Positions 26,650-41,195 of a stretch of 64,000 nucleotides of DNA are shown here, in pieces. A program made the position numbers and the translations under genes. How positions within the stretch are numbered: the stretch's first letter is position 1; the number at the start of each line of letters is the position of its first letter. The DNA is taken from assembly GCA_010279815.1 (NCBI GenBank), contig QEOQ01000092.1, positions 423,112 to 487,111 on the forward strand. Reading direction: 5' to 3'. A model generated the notes under the pieces. It had not been told where the DNA came from. It was given only the letters and a program-made list of their open reading frames with translations, and made no database searches. Origin of the DNA: Brachionus plicatilis (lineage: Eukaryota; Rotifera; Eurotatoria; Ploima; Brachionidae).

Positions 26650-27278
26650 GACTCTGAAAAAGACCTTTTCAAAAAGTACCCCTAAAATGTGGTTTTGAAT
26701 AATGAATCTTAAAAAAGCCCTTCCCAAAAAGGACTTCAAAAAAGGCGTTTTCAGAAAGTGACCTAAAAAAAGTCTTTCCCAATGAAGGGCCTCCAAGAAA
26801 AACGTTTTCAAAATGGGACCTCAAAAAAGACTTTTCTAAAAAAGACCCCTAAAAAAGGCGTTTTCAAAAATGGACCTAAAAAAAGACCTTTTCGAAAAAG
26901 GACCTCAAAATAGGCGTTTTCAGAAAGGAACTTTTAAAAAAGACCTTTTCAAAAAAAGACCTCAAAAAAGGCGTTTTCAGAAGATGACCTCAAAAAAACG
27001 TTTTCAAAAAGGGAGCTAAAAAAGGAACTCAAAAAAAAACGTTTTCAAAAAGGGAGTTAAAAAAGGACTTCAAAGAAGGCCTTTACAAAAATGGACCTAA
27101 AAAAAGACTTTTCCAATAAAGGACTTTAAAAAAAACTTTTTTAAAAAAAGGGCCTTAAAATAGGCGTTTTTAAAAAGGGACCTAAAAAAAGACCTTACCA
27201 AAAAAAGACTTTTAAAATGGCGTTTTCAAATAAAAAGACCTTAAAAAAGTCCTTCCCCAAAAAAGGAATAAAAGCTTC

Positions 27279-27645
27279 ATGACGATATTTTATTTGAAAA
27301 TGAGCATTTTGAAAAGGGTTCTATCGTTATAAACTTATTAGAACCTTTCAACCAGAGTAAATATTTAAAAAAAACTAATTTAAATCAATTAAATAATATT
27401 TTTCTTTAAGGTACCCTTGATTTGTCTGGGAATTCGTATAATTCTTGTGGTCAATTTTACATAATATTCGATAAGCTAATTACCTATTTAGACACAAAAC
27501 ATAAAGACCAAAAATATGCTGAACCAAAACTGACAATTGAATTAATGAAGAATTAGTAGCAAAAGACTCCTTGAGCATAAGTTATTCAAGTGTTCCATCT
27601 GAACCAACTTTTTCGGCTGGTGTCTTTTTGTCAAAATAGTCTTTT
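27279..27645 (+). pseudogene. hAT-family transposase relic (C-terminal part)
   Basis: Three in-frame segments give hAT transposase landmarks in the right order. Near 27330 a peptide reads INLLEPFNQ. From about 27419 it reads TLDLSGNSYNSCGQF, like the family's LL.PF..AT..LSG..YPT block. Near 27575-27635 it reads SSVPSEPTFSAGVFLSK, like the C-terminal dimerisation motif (S.PSER.FS.G). Stops separate the segments (TAA near 27408, TAG near 27554), and the PSER arginine is replaced. The first two segments could be joined by a GT-AG interval of about 63 bp. The N-terminal DDE part is missing, cut off by the minisatellite. Family recognition is from remembered motifs only, and the copy is clearly dead. 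Confidence 0.6.
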
Positions 27646-27818
27646 TGTTACAAAATTAAGGACTTCTTTCACTCGAAAAGTGTAAAAAATTTGATATGCT
27701 TAAATTAATGGATAAAATTGATTGATTTTGTTTAATAACTTTTATTTCTTGTTTAAGCTTATAGATTTATCACTAAAGTTTCTATCTAAAAAATTTTTAT
27801 TAATTTTTTTTTTCCTAG

Positions 27819-27905
27819 ATCCGGTTAAGACACACTTTAACCGGTCATGTAGCCTGTTAGAGCTATTAAACCGGTTCTGTAACCGATTAAAATTTTTAAC
27901 CGGTT
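27819..27905. promoter_or_regulatory. Cluster of Grainyhead-like AACCGGTT sites
   Basis: Within 90 bp the sequence has CCGGTTAA (27821), TAACCGGTC (27838), AAACCGGTTC (27868) and TAACCGGTTA (27897), plus a near match AACCGATT (27881). AACCGGTT is the known consensus of Grainyhead/CP2 factors. In such AT-rich DNA, clustering of this GC-containing palindrome is striking, but it may instead be a short decayed tandem repeat. The nearest gene start is myosin VI, 2.7 kb downstream. Confidence 0.3.
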
Positions 27906-28154
27906 AAAAGTCCTAGTTTCATATCCTAACCTGTTCTAAAACCAACTCAAAATTTTTAACTAATCTACCAGCCCTAACTACACCACCACCTCTCTCGTTA
28001 CACGAATTAGCAAACTTTTTTTACTTATTTGTTTACTGTACCGAGCTTAAACTCCTTCAGAATAAAATCAAAAATAAAAATAAAAATGTAGTTTAATATG
28101 GTAAAATAAAATAAACTGAAATTAAAACGAGATATTGAAATACAATGTAGCGTT

Positions 28155-28391
28155 CTAGATGTGTTTACATGAGCCTTCAGGAAAATAATAAGAAATGGTA
28201 AGGTAGCAGTTACACAATGGAGTTTGGTATTCGATATATCTTGAATCGAATCCCGCTTTGTATTCCTCCACTAATCTGACAACCAATGAATTGGAATGAC
28301 TCAGTCCTGTCCCAACATATCTGTCACTCATCTCAAAAAGTCGATTCGAGACTATTAGTAATATAAGTTTATTAAAAGCCTCGTGATGCAT
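28155..28391 (-). repeat. Possible tRNA-derived SINE
   Basis: On the - strand, TTGGTTGTCAGATTAGTGG resembles a tRNA A box. About 30 bases later GCGGGATTCGATTC resembles a B box (GGTTCGANNCC), though one B-box position is altered. The stretch is less AT-rich than its surroundings and is also open as a 78-codon frame with no recognisable domain, which is common for SINE DNA. Assignment rests only on box-like motifs and spacing, so it is tentative. Confidence 0.3.
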
Positions 28392-28874
28392 GATGTTGGA
28401 AGGAGTATCATATTTTAATCAAAAAAAAGTAATGTCAAGGAAGGTGCTCATCTCTTTTTTTTAAAACTATTAATAATTAGCAAACTTTTTTATTCCTTAT
28501 ATTTTTTTAATAATAAGACAAGATACGTTTTTTTAGTTTCAACTTTTTTTCAAGTTTATTTCCTAAATATTTCAAATTGAGATTCTAATTTTTACTTTCT
28601 TTTAATTTCACACATATTTAAATCGCTAACATTTTAAATATTTTTATTCAACATTAGAAGCACTAAGGATTTTTTTATGTTTTTTTTAATCAAAGATATT
28701 TTTTTAAATAAATTAATTTAATAGAGTTGTAACCTTTTTAATAGTAAAAGATGAAATGTACACAATTCAAAAAAGATTTATTTATTTGAAAAATCTGTTC
28801 AAAAGTAATTAGGTTTTGAATTTTCTAAAACGAGTCAAATTTAAAATGTTCAATAACTAAGTTATTGATAAAAA

Positions 28875-28993
28875 CAGAGTTGTTTAAAAGTCACAAGTCT
28901 CAAGTCAAGTCCAAGTCCGGACTTTTTTTCTTTTTTTTTTTTTTAAATGCGACCAAAGACTTTAATTTTTTTTGGGACTTTTAAACAACTCTG
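28875..28993. mobile_element. 119-bp hAT-type MITE with 8-bp target-site duplication
   Basis: The element begins CAGAGTTGTTTAAAAGTC and ends with the exact reverse complement of those 18 bases. It is flanked by GATAAAAA on the left (28867-28874) and GATAAAAC on the right (28994-29001), an 8-bp target duplication with one difference. CA...TG ends and an 8-bp duplication are the hallmark of hAT elements. The interior contains AAGTC-type direct repeats and a poly-T run and cannot encode protein, so mobility would need a transposase in trans. Confidence 0.75.
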
Positions 28994-29001
28994 GATAAAA
29001 C

Positions 29002-30575
29002 AAAGATATATATCTTGTTTTGTTCCATATTGAATTAGGTTCAAGCGTAGATGCCAAATTGACATTATTTTGGTGTCATGAAAAAGTTTAAGTATTATTT
29101 TACTTTCTGTTTTTGGAACTATGTATTGTGGCTACAATCGATCTTGATTTTGTACAAAAAATTACTGATTTAAATTGCGGCATATTTTTTCACTTCTTTG
29201 ACATTTTTTATATGTATACGACAGAAGAGAAAGACTGTTAGCGTTTTAATTTTTTATGTTTGACAAATAGTGAATCTGAAACTTTTTATCAATCTTAAAA
29301 GCCTTGTTTGGATTATTAAATATTGATTTTCCATTTAATGGGTTGATGATCAAATTAAAAATTATTTTCCATACAAATGGTCTACTGAACACATAAAGGT
29401 TCTTTTACCGGAATCAAAAAATTTCTTTCAATGGATGTTTTAGAGACAAGGTCAGTCTCTGAATCTCTTTTTATCTCTTAAAGGCTTATTATAAACCGCA
29501 GGGCAACGCTTACTTTAATATTTTAATACATCTGAAAAAAATTTCTTAACTAAAGAAAATACTAATTATGTTAAAAATTGCAAAGTTGAAATTTCTTTAA
29601 ATTTATGTCGAAATTATTATTTTTTTCTAGTCACCAGAAAATTTTAAATCTGGAATTTTCTAAAATTCTAAAAAAAAATTAAATTATGAGTTAAGATACT
29701 AAATTTTTTAAATACCATTTTAGTTGATTTAAATTTTTAAAATTAACTCAAATAGATTTATTTTAATTGAATTGATAATATCAAACTATTTATTAGATCT
29801 AAATCACTAAATCAAAATCGTTATAAATTTTTTTCAAATATTTTCGACAATAGAAAAGGTAAAAGATTAAATTATTAACCTTTTTTTGGCTATTACAAAA
29901 TATCGCATTTTTATGTTAATTTACCCTTTATCTTTTTAGCTTTTACTAATAACATCCGAGTTGGTCTTTTGGTTATAATTTTAAAATGTTTAATTAAATT
30001 TTAATTTAAACGAAACAAGTTTTTTTAAAGTAAGACAATATTGGAAACATTACAAAGATGAATAACCTCTATTCATATAAATTAGTAAAAAGTCATGAAC
30101 TTTAATTCAATTAGGTTTCATTAATCCAATGAGGTGTAAAAGATTTATTGATTATTTTATTTAAAATCATAATTTCATTCTACATAATAAAATATTTTAC
30201 ATATCATTTTAAATATTTTTTAAAATAAATTCGAAAATCAATAGTCACTCCCATTCTATTAAGCTATCGCGATATTTAATTGTTAAACAAGCTTTTGTAT
30301 TTTTTAGGCTTTATTTAGATTAAATGGGCTATGATCTATTGTTTTTTTTTAAATATTTGTTTTAAAGATACATTTTCCTGCCCATACTTTATGTTCTATT
30401 TAGATATACTTTAACAAATTTCTCTAATGACAACTTTATTGTTGTAAACTCGAATTTTTTTATTATAAAATTTGAGGGAAATCTAATTTAAACAAATTTG
30501 ATTTCAAGTTTTATTTTCTTTAATTTTAGATTTTACTGCATTTTATTGAATGTCAATTAAGCTTAATATCTTAAA
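29002..30575. other. AT-rich intergenic DNA upstream of myosin VI
   Basis: No exon or structured element was recognised. Just before the myosin VI start there is a pyrimidine tract ending TTTAATTTTAG (about 30519-30529) followed by 46 bases of leader. It could be a cis intron end or a trans-splicing acceptor, and the sequence does not decide which. Confidence 0.5.
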
Positions 30576-35137
<4,562 letters not shown>

Positions 35138-36554
35138 ATATGATTTCTTTAAACAATTTTATTAAATAATAATAATAAATTATATTTAGAATATCTAAAT
35201 TAAACTGATTTTTTCTAATAAAATCTATCATTTAATTTTATTTAGTTAAATTAAAAATATGTCTATAAATAAGTATAGTTAAAATTAAATGAGTTTTAGT
35301 TTTACAAAGATTTAATAAAAAAATAATATTCTCTTGTTTAGACGTTTATTTTTGTTGGAAAAAATAATGTTCATGAAAATCTAAAAATTCAATAAATTTT
35401 TATAAGTATTGCTAAAATTAAAATTAAATTTCCAGATAAACACTTTGTTATCTAAAGATAATAACTATTGAGTAATAAATATTAGATAATTGAATAGAGA
35501 AATTTTATAAATCATATTTAATACTAACAACTTCATTATTGATAAAAAAAATCAAAAAATTCGATAATATAAAATAAATAAAGCAACATGTTACTTAAAG
35601 CTTAAATTTTTAGCATCATTCATTTGGATAAATAACTAATTTTTAATTAAAATCTAATATTAAAAAGTTTAATAGTTTCATCTATGTCGTTTAGTAAAAA
35701 AAATCATAGAATTGAATATTTAATTTAAATTAAAAATCTTTTAATAATTAGAAGAATCATTTGGCAAAAATATTTTATTTGGTATCTCTGTACAACAAAA
35801 AAAATAATTGAAGTATCTATAATGATACAATGATGAAACCTTATCTTAATAGTTTAATCAAAAGTTTGGTATTTAAAATAAAATTTTAATTTTTGTATGA
35901 AACTAAAAACAAAGTGTCATAAATGTGCTCAGGAATTTATTTACGTAACAAGCATATAATTAGTTTTTACATTTCGAAAATATTTTTAATTTATTGATTG
36001 TAGCTTGAATAACTAATTTTTCAAATATCTCTTAGATATAAAATTTATATTCAATAATATTTTAATTGGAATTTTTTCTTTTATAACTTGAATTCAATTC
36101 TAATATTTTATGAAGTTAATTTAAAACGTCTTGGATATAAAAATTTTATTTATTTTTTAATTTTTGATGTTGTTTTAAATAAGAAAGATTATAAATTCAT
36201 CTAAATTTTGCGGCCATATGTCATTTATACGGATTCCTAATGAAAGTAATTAAGTTTTGTTTTGAATTTTTATTTTAACTTAATTTTTAAAATTTTATAC
36301 TCTTTTCTAAATTTAATTTTATTTGTCATCTTTTATTTTACGAAAGTCTGGTTTATTTATTTAAATGGTCACTCAATATTTTTTCGTATTAACAAAAATA
36401 AAATATATTTTTAAGAAAATTGAAATCTTTTTTTTCTTTCGTATTAAATATTTTTATGCGTCTTTATACAAAAATACCAAAAAGGTTTTATTTCATTAGA
36501 ATAAGCTCAATTAATTAATTCTAGAGAATTAAATTTTTTTTATTTATTACCTAG
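35138..36554. other. AT-rich intergenic DNA
   Basis: No coding exon was found with confidence. The missing first exon of the downstream gamma-glutamyltransferase should lie here. It should encode a short cytoplasmic tail and membrane anchor and end one base into a codon. ATGs near 36365 and 36461 have hydrophobic or basic continuations, but neither reaches a convincing donor in the right phase. Confidence 0.4.
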
Positions 36555-38629
36555 GCATTTATACTTATGAACATGAAAAATATACTCAAAACAAGATAGT
36601 TCTGTCTTCAAGTGGAAAATTCAGATCAGCTGCAGTTGCTTGTGATTCACAGGCAGGTTCATCAGTAGGGAGGTAAAAGTAAAATATTTGGTTTATTGTG
36701 AAAACCTTGAATTTTATAAATAAAGGCAGATCCTAGAGAAGGGTGGGTCTGTAGTTGATGCGGCAATTGCTACAATGTTAGCTAATAGTTTGCATAATTC
36801 TCAAAGTATGGGAATCGGAGGAGGATTTTTCATGCTACATTATTCCAGGTTTTATGAATGATTGATTTTATTAAATTTAATTTATGTAACATTTTTTTTA
36901 AGAAAAAATGAAAAAATTACTGTATTAGATGCAAGAGAGACTGCACCTTTAAACAGTAGCCATGATATGTTTAAAAACTGTTCAAAAACCAAAGGAGGGT
37001 GTGCGATTGCTGTTCCTGGTGAAATAAAAGGGTATTGGAAAGCTCATCAGTTATTTGGAAGACTAGACTGGAAGGATTTATTTCAACCTGCCATAGAAAT
37101 GTTAGTTATTTATTTTAGTTTTTTAATTTTAAAAAATTTCTTTAAATTTTAGGTGCAATAATGGTTTTAAACTCCCAGCATCACAGGCAAAATTTTTAAA
37201 ATATTGTGAACCAAAAATATTAGAGTCTTGCTCATTGAGAGAGACATTTATTAATGAGATAACAAATCAAGTGTTTCAGGAAAATGACATTATAAAACGA
37301 CCTAAACTAGCAAAAACATTTGATATAATTGCTAAAGAAGGGGAAAGAGCTTTCTATAATGGAATTTTGTCAGACACAATAATTGATGAAATCCAATCAG
37401 CTGGTGGTCTAATTACAAAGACTGATCTTCAAACGTATGAATGCTTAATAAAAGATCCAATTAGTTATAGGCTGAGAAATAATATTGTGCTTAATACTGC
37501 TCCACCACCAAGTTGTGGAGTATTATTAAATTTTATTTTAGCATTGATTGATGGTAAGATTTATAAATTTGATTTTAAATTAACTTTATTTGTTTATTGA
37601 TTCAAAAGGCTTTGATTATCCAAAATTTAATTTGGATTCATGCGAAAACCATAAGTTTTATCACAATTTTATCGAATCGTGTAAATTTGCATTTGGATTA
37701 AGACATCTAGTTGGTGATGGTGACTCAAAAGACACTGACAAGGTATGCTAAGTCGTCACTTTTATCACACCTTAATGATTGACTTAAAACTAATTAATTT
37801 AAATTTAAAAGCTTTTTAAAATAATCAAAAATCAAATGATAATTGATGAGTACAAATCTTTTCTTAAAGATCAATGTCATCCGATTAAATTTTATGGATC
37901 AACAGACTTTCGTCTTGATTATGGCACAGCTCATACTTCAATTATCGGCTCAAACGGCGATGCTGTTGCCATAACTTCTAGTATAAATCTTGTATTTGGT
38001 TCCAAGATAATGGGAGAAAAAACAGATATTATATATAATAATCAAATGGACGATTTTTCTTGCCCAAGTTCAGAGCTAAATTCGTTTGCTTTACCAAATT
38101 ATAAAATAAATTTCATTGCCCCTGGTAAACGGCCTGTTTCAAGTATGACTCCTTTAATTGCTTTAAATGATGATAAAAGTGTTAGATTGGTTTGCGGAAG
38201 CTCAGGAGGAACTAGAATTATAACAAGCACAGCTTTGGTAAAAATTAATTGCAATTTAAACAAAATCGTTGCTAGACTGATTAAAGATTCTTTAAGACAA
38301 CTGCAAGGAATCTTATTTTGAACCAGGATTTATTGAGCTCAGTGGATGATGCCAGGATTCATCATCAACTTTGTCCTGATGAAGCGTTATTTGAGGAAAA
38401 TTTTGATGAAGTAATATCCATTCGAAATTAAAATTCAAATTTAAAAAAATCAATTAAAATTCAAATTTTCTTTCAATAGGAGACTCTTGACGAACTTTCT
38501 TTTCGTGGACATCGTTTAATTAATTTTGGCCATGGTGGTTCAGCAGTACAAGCCATTTCAAGACTTGAAGATAAAAGTTTGCATGCAGTTTGTGATGGTA
38601 GAAAAGGTGGGATCCCTGATGGATTCTAA
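36555..38629 (+). CDS. Gamma-glutamyltransferase (glutathione hydrolase), 5' exon missing
   Basis: Membrane-anchored Ntn-hydrolase that removes or transfers the gamma-glutamyl group of extracellular glutathione. Exons: 36555-36672, 36726-36848, 36903-37100, 37153-37553, 37609-37742, 37812-38237, 38297-38410 and 38480-38629. All joins are in frame and give about 554 residues. Landmarks are GGSVVDAAIA, SMGIGGGFF, AVPGEIKGYW, then the autoprocessing site DYGTAHTS, whose Thr codon (37926-37928) becomes the nucleophile. These are followed by INLVFGSK, NQMDDFS, PGKRPVSSMTP and the glycine pair in SSGGTRIITSTAL. The seventh intron (38238-38296) is only 59 bp and can be read through for 28 codons to a stop, so the splice there is inferred from homology (TAL joined to TTARNL). 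The N-terminal membrane anchor is not recovered, so a complete product cannot be shown. Which GGT paralogue it is cannot be decided. Confidence 0.93.
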
Positions 38630-41195
38630 ACTCCAAGTTCATTTTAGTATCATACTCAGGATGCATTTATAAAAGATATATATTTAATTTTTTCTATTTA
38701 TCTTAATAGACAATAAAATTTACTAAAATTGAAATTAAATAACCCTTGCTTTTTTCTAAAGTATAAAATAAAATAATATTTTAATTAATAGTTTATTATA
38801 AGCTTTTTTAAAAAAATTTTTTATTAAAAAATGTATTGCGTAATCTTATGCTAAAATTAAAATTTGGAGTTTAAATAAAACAAGTTAAATAAATGAAATG
38901 AAATAATTTTCAGTTACCTTTGAAAATGCTTGAATAATCTTTGATTTAGCATATATTTTTTTATCGATCGATATTCCTTTATTGGCTTGTATTATATTAT
39001 ATATACCATATTAGCCAAACAGGATAAAAGAAGAGCGACAAGCGACTTTTCCGATCTAACTCAAAGGTTGTTGCATCGGGTCTACCGTATTTTTAAAATG
39101 TGACTGATTTAAACACGCGTTTCGTACTGTAGATATATTTGAAATAATGTATATATCAGCGGAGTTCGAGGATTTGATACTTAAATATAAATAAAAATAT
39201 GAACCACTCGGCTATACAGGCTAAATGTCTTGCATGATATTACTTGATTATGAATTAATAGAGAGAAAGTTATACCAAAACCAAATTTAATCTTTAATTT
39301 AACCATTTAAAGATTTGCAACGATTTCATAATCTCCAAGAATAACCAAGTCTTTTTTGGTTCAGAAGAATCTATGAGATGAGGGCGTTACATGTCCTTAG
39401 ATGTTTTACTCATTTTAGAAAAGATATCATATTCAAAGCATTTTATCTTATCGAACCGGGCCAAGAATGGATTTTCCAATACCAGCCTTTGCATGACCAT
39501 CTAAAGAAAAGTTCAAAACGTTTGAATCCAAGTATTTGTGTTTTTGTGTTTAACACATGGTCATATAACGTATCATCAATAATTAATGACTGATTTTTTA
39601 AAATTTTATTCAGAAAATCATTCTGGTTGTTAAAATTGAGATTATTACAATTTTTAATAAATTATGGAAATTTGAATTTTTCGTCAAGATTCTTTTGAAA
39701 ATATGCATTGTTCCTTAAAATGTTTATTTAATGAGCTCATTTTGAAAATGATTAAATTAAATCGGCAGTTGATTAAAAAAATTTAGGAGTGAGTTAAATT
39801 AATATTAAAAATCAAATAAAGCTTTTAAACTATCACTCTGCTGAATCAAACTATTGAATCACCTTGAATAATTGATTTTTGCTTTTGACTGCAGTTTTTT
39901 ATTGAACATACTTTTTTAATTAAGATATCCAAATTTTATTTACTTGCATTCTTGCTTTTTTAAAATTTATTGGAGTCAACGGAATAAATAATTTTTCTTA
40001 ATTTCCTTTCTTTTGAAATTTCAATCTAATAAAAAACTTAAAAGTAACTTTAGAAAAATAGTTTTTCAAATTCTTTTGATGCTTTTCAAATTTTAGAAAA
40101 GACTTTGGATCACGATTCAAATTTTTTCTCTTTTCCAGCTAAACAATAAATAAATGCATGTATATTCAATGATTTATTCATACTGATCTATTTAAATTGA
40201 AGGTCTTCATTAATCTTGGCAAAATTAAAGAAAAAACACTGTTTAAATCCTTGATGGTGAAGATAGAATTAAAAAATTATTTTTTTGAACTTTTTTTCTT
40301 TGTCTATTGTCTAGTCGAAGTTTTAAACATTTAGAGAATGATTTTTCATTTTAATTTTTTTTAAGAGATGATATCATAAAGATTTTTGTTCAAAATAGTT
40401 AAAAAAAGTTTTAAAAATAAATCGATTGGGCCTAAATAATTCTAACTTTGAATAAAAAGGTCTATGTTTAGCCAAGCATGTTGCAGATACGTCTTTAAAC
40501 AAATTCCAAAAATATTTGAAAATAATTCAGTATTTTATACTCGAAATGATTTTTAGGAGTTCCTAATTTTTAAAGGTTTTGTGAACAATCAGTCTCAGTC
40601 GGTTTAATTTTGGACTTGGGGCTACGATTGACCATAAAGGTTTATAGAGCATAAAATTCTGAAACAATTAAAATTTTGTTTCAGAAATATAATAAACACA
40701 GTAAATGGTTGAAGAATTCCATGATTAAGAAAACGTTTACGGTTGATAAATTTGAAACTATTGCTTCTATCAAAAATTAGCTATTATTTTCAAAATTATA
40801 AAAAATATCACCCTTAATTCAAATTATTTGTGTTTATATCTGTGTACCTAAGCTATTTAAATGATGTTTTAGTATTTTTGAAATCTTTAAGGTAGAATGA
40901 TTTCATCGATTTCATACAAATAATTTTTTTTTGCATCTCTTCAAAAGCTATTTGCGAAATAGTTTTTGGTTAATCGATTTTGTTCATTGGAGCCTAAATG
41001 ATATTTTGATACGGCATTCTGCTAATTATGTATTTAAATTTGAATTTTTTAATGTATTTTTTTCTTTTTTTTTTAAATTTATACCACATAATTTTTAAAA
41101 TTCTCTAAACATCAGCTTAAAAATAAAAAAAAATTTGATTTTAGATTAATTAGATGTTTATTTCTCAACAAAAAAAATATCAGCTTGATTGGTAA
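38630..41195. other. Intergenic DNA, no gene recognised
   Basis: A probable polyadenylation signal AATAAA for the upstream gene lies near 38712. The stretch 38990-39600 is slightly richer in GC than its surroundings and holds a 71-codon frame (39378-39593) with no recognisable domain. It may be an eroded transposon. I searched for a nuclear-receptor zinc-finger exon that might belong to the next gene and saw no Cys-rich frame. Confidence 0.5.

Larger units (their letters stand above)
17614..27268 (+). repeat. 28-bp purine-rich minisatellite, main part
   Basis: About 9.6 kb of the same monomer as at 15789-16873, with many half-unit variants such as GGCGTTTTC, GACCTTCCC, GGGCCTT, GTACTTT and TACCCCTAAAATG. 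Longer blocks of monomers recur as units of several hundred bases, so homogenisation works at a higher-order scale as well as by monomer. No genuine coding sequence is present. The array ends near 27268, about ten bases before the hAT transposase relic. Confidence 0.95.

Noticed and set aside
17614..27268. Many lysine-rich (+) and phenylalanine-rich (-) frames of 60-90 codons
   Set aside because: They are a consequence of the 28-bp repeat, which cycles through all frames. Identical frames recur at the 629-bp and 612-bp spacings, showing they follow the repeat and not a gene.
15789..27268. CRISPR-like array
   Set aside because: Monomers are adjacent without unique spacers, variants are graded, and the context is an animal genome.
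27722..27907. 61-codon frame on the + strand
   Set aside because: Low-complexity Phe/Leu-rich frame in AT-rich DNA. The notable feature there is the AACCGGTT cluster, not a protein.
28155..28391. 78-codon protein on the - strand
   Set aside because: No recognisable domain, and box-like tRNA motifs overlap it, so a SINE origin is more likely than a gene.
39000..39240. Small structured RNA gene (snRNA or spliced-leader RNA)
   Set aside because: The stretch is GC-richer, but no U6-like, Sm-site plus donor, or tRNA box arrangement could be found.
39378..39593. 71-codon frame on the + strand between gamma-glutamyltransferase and the receptor-like gene
   Set aside because: No domain, no zinc-finger cysteines and no splice context linking it to either neighbour.
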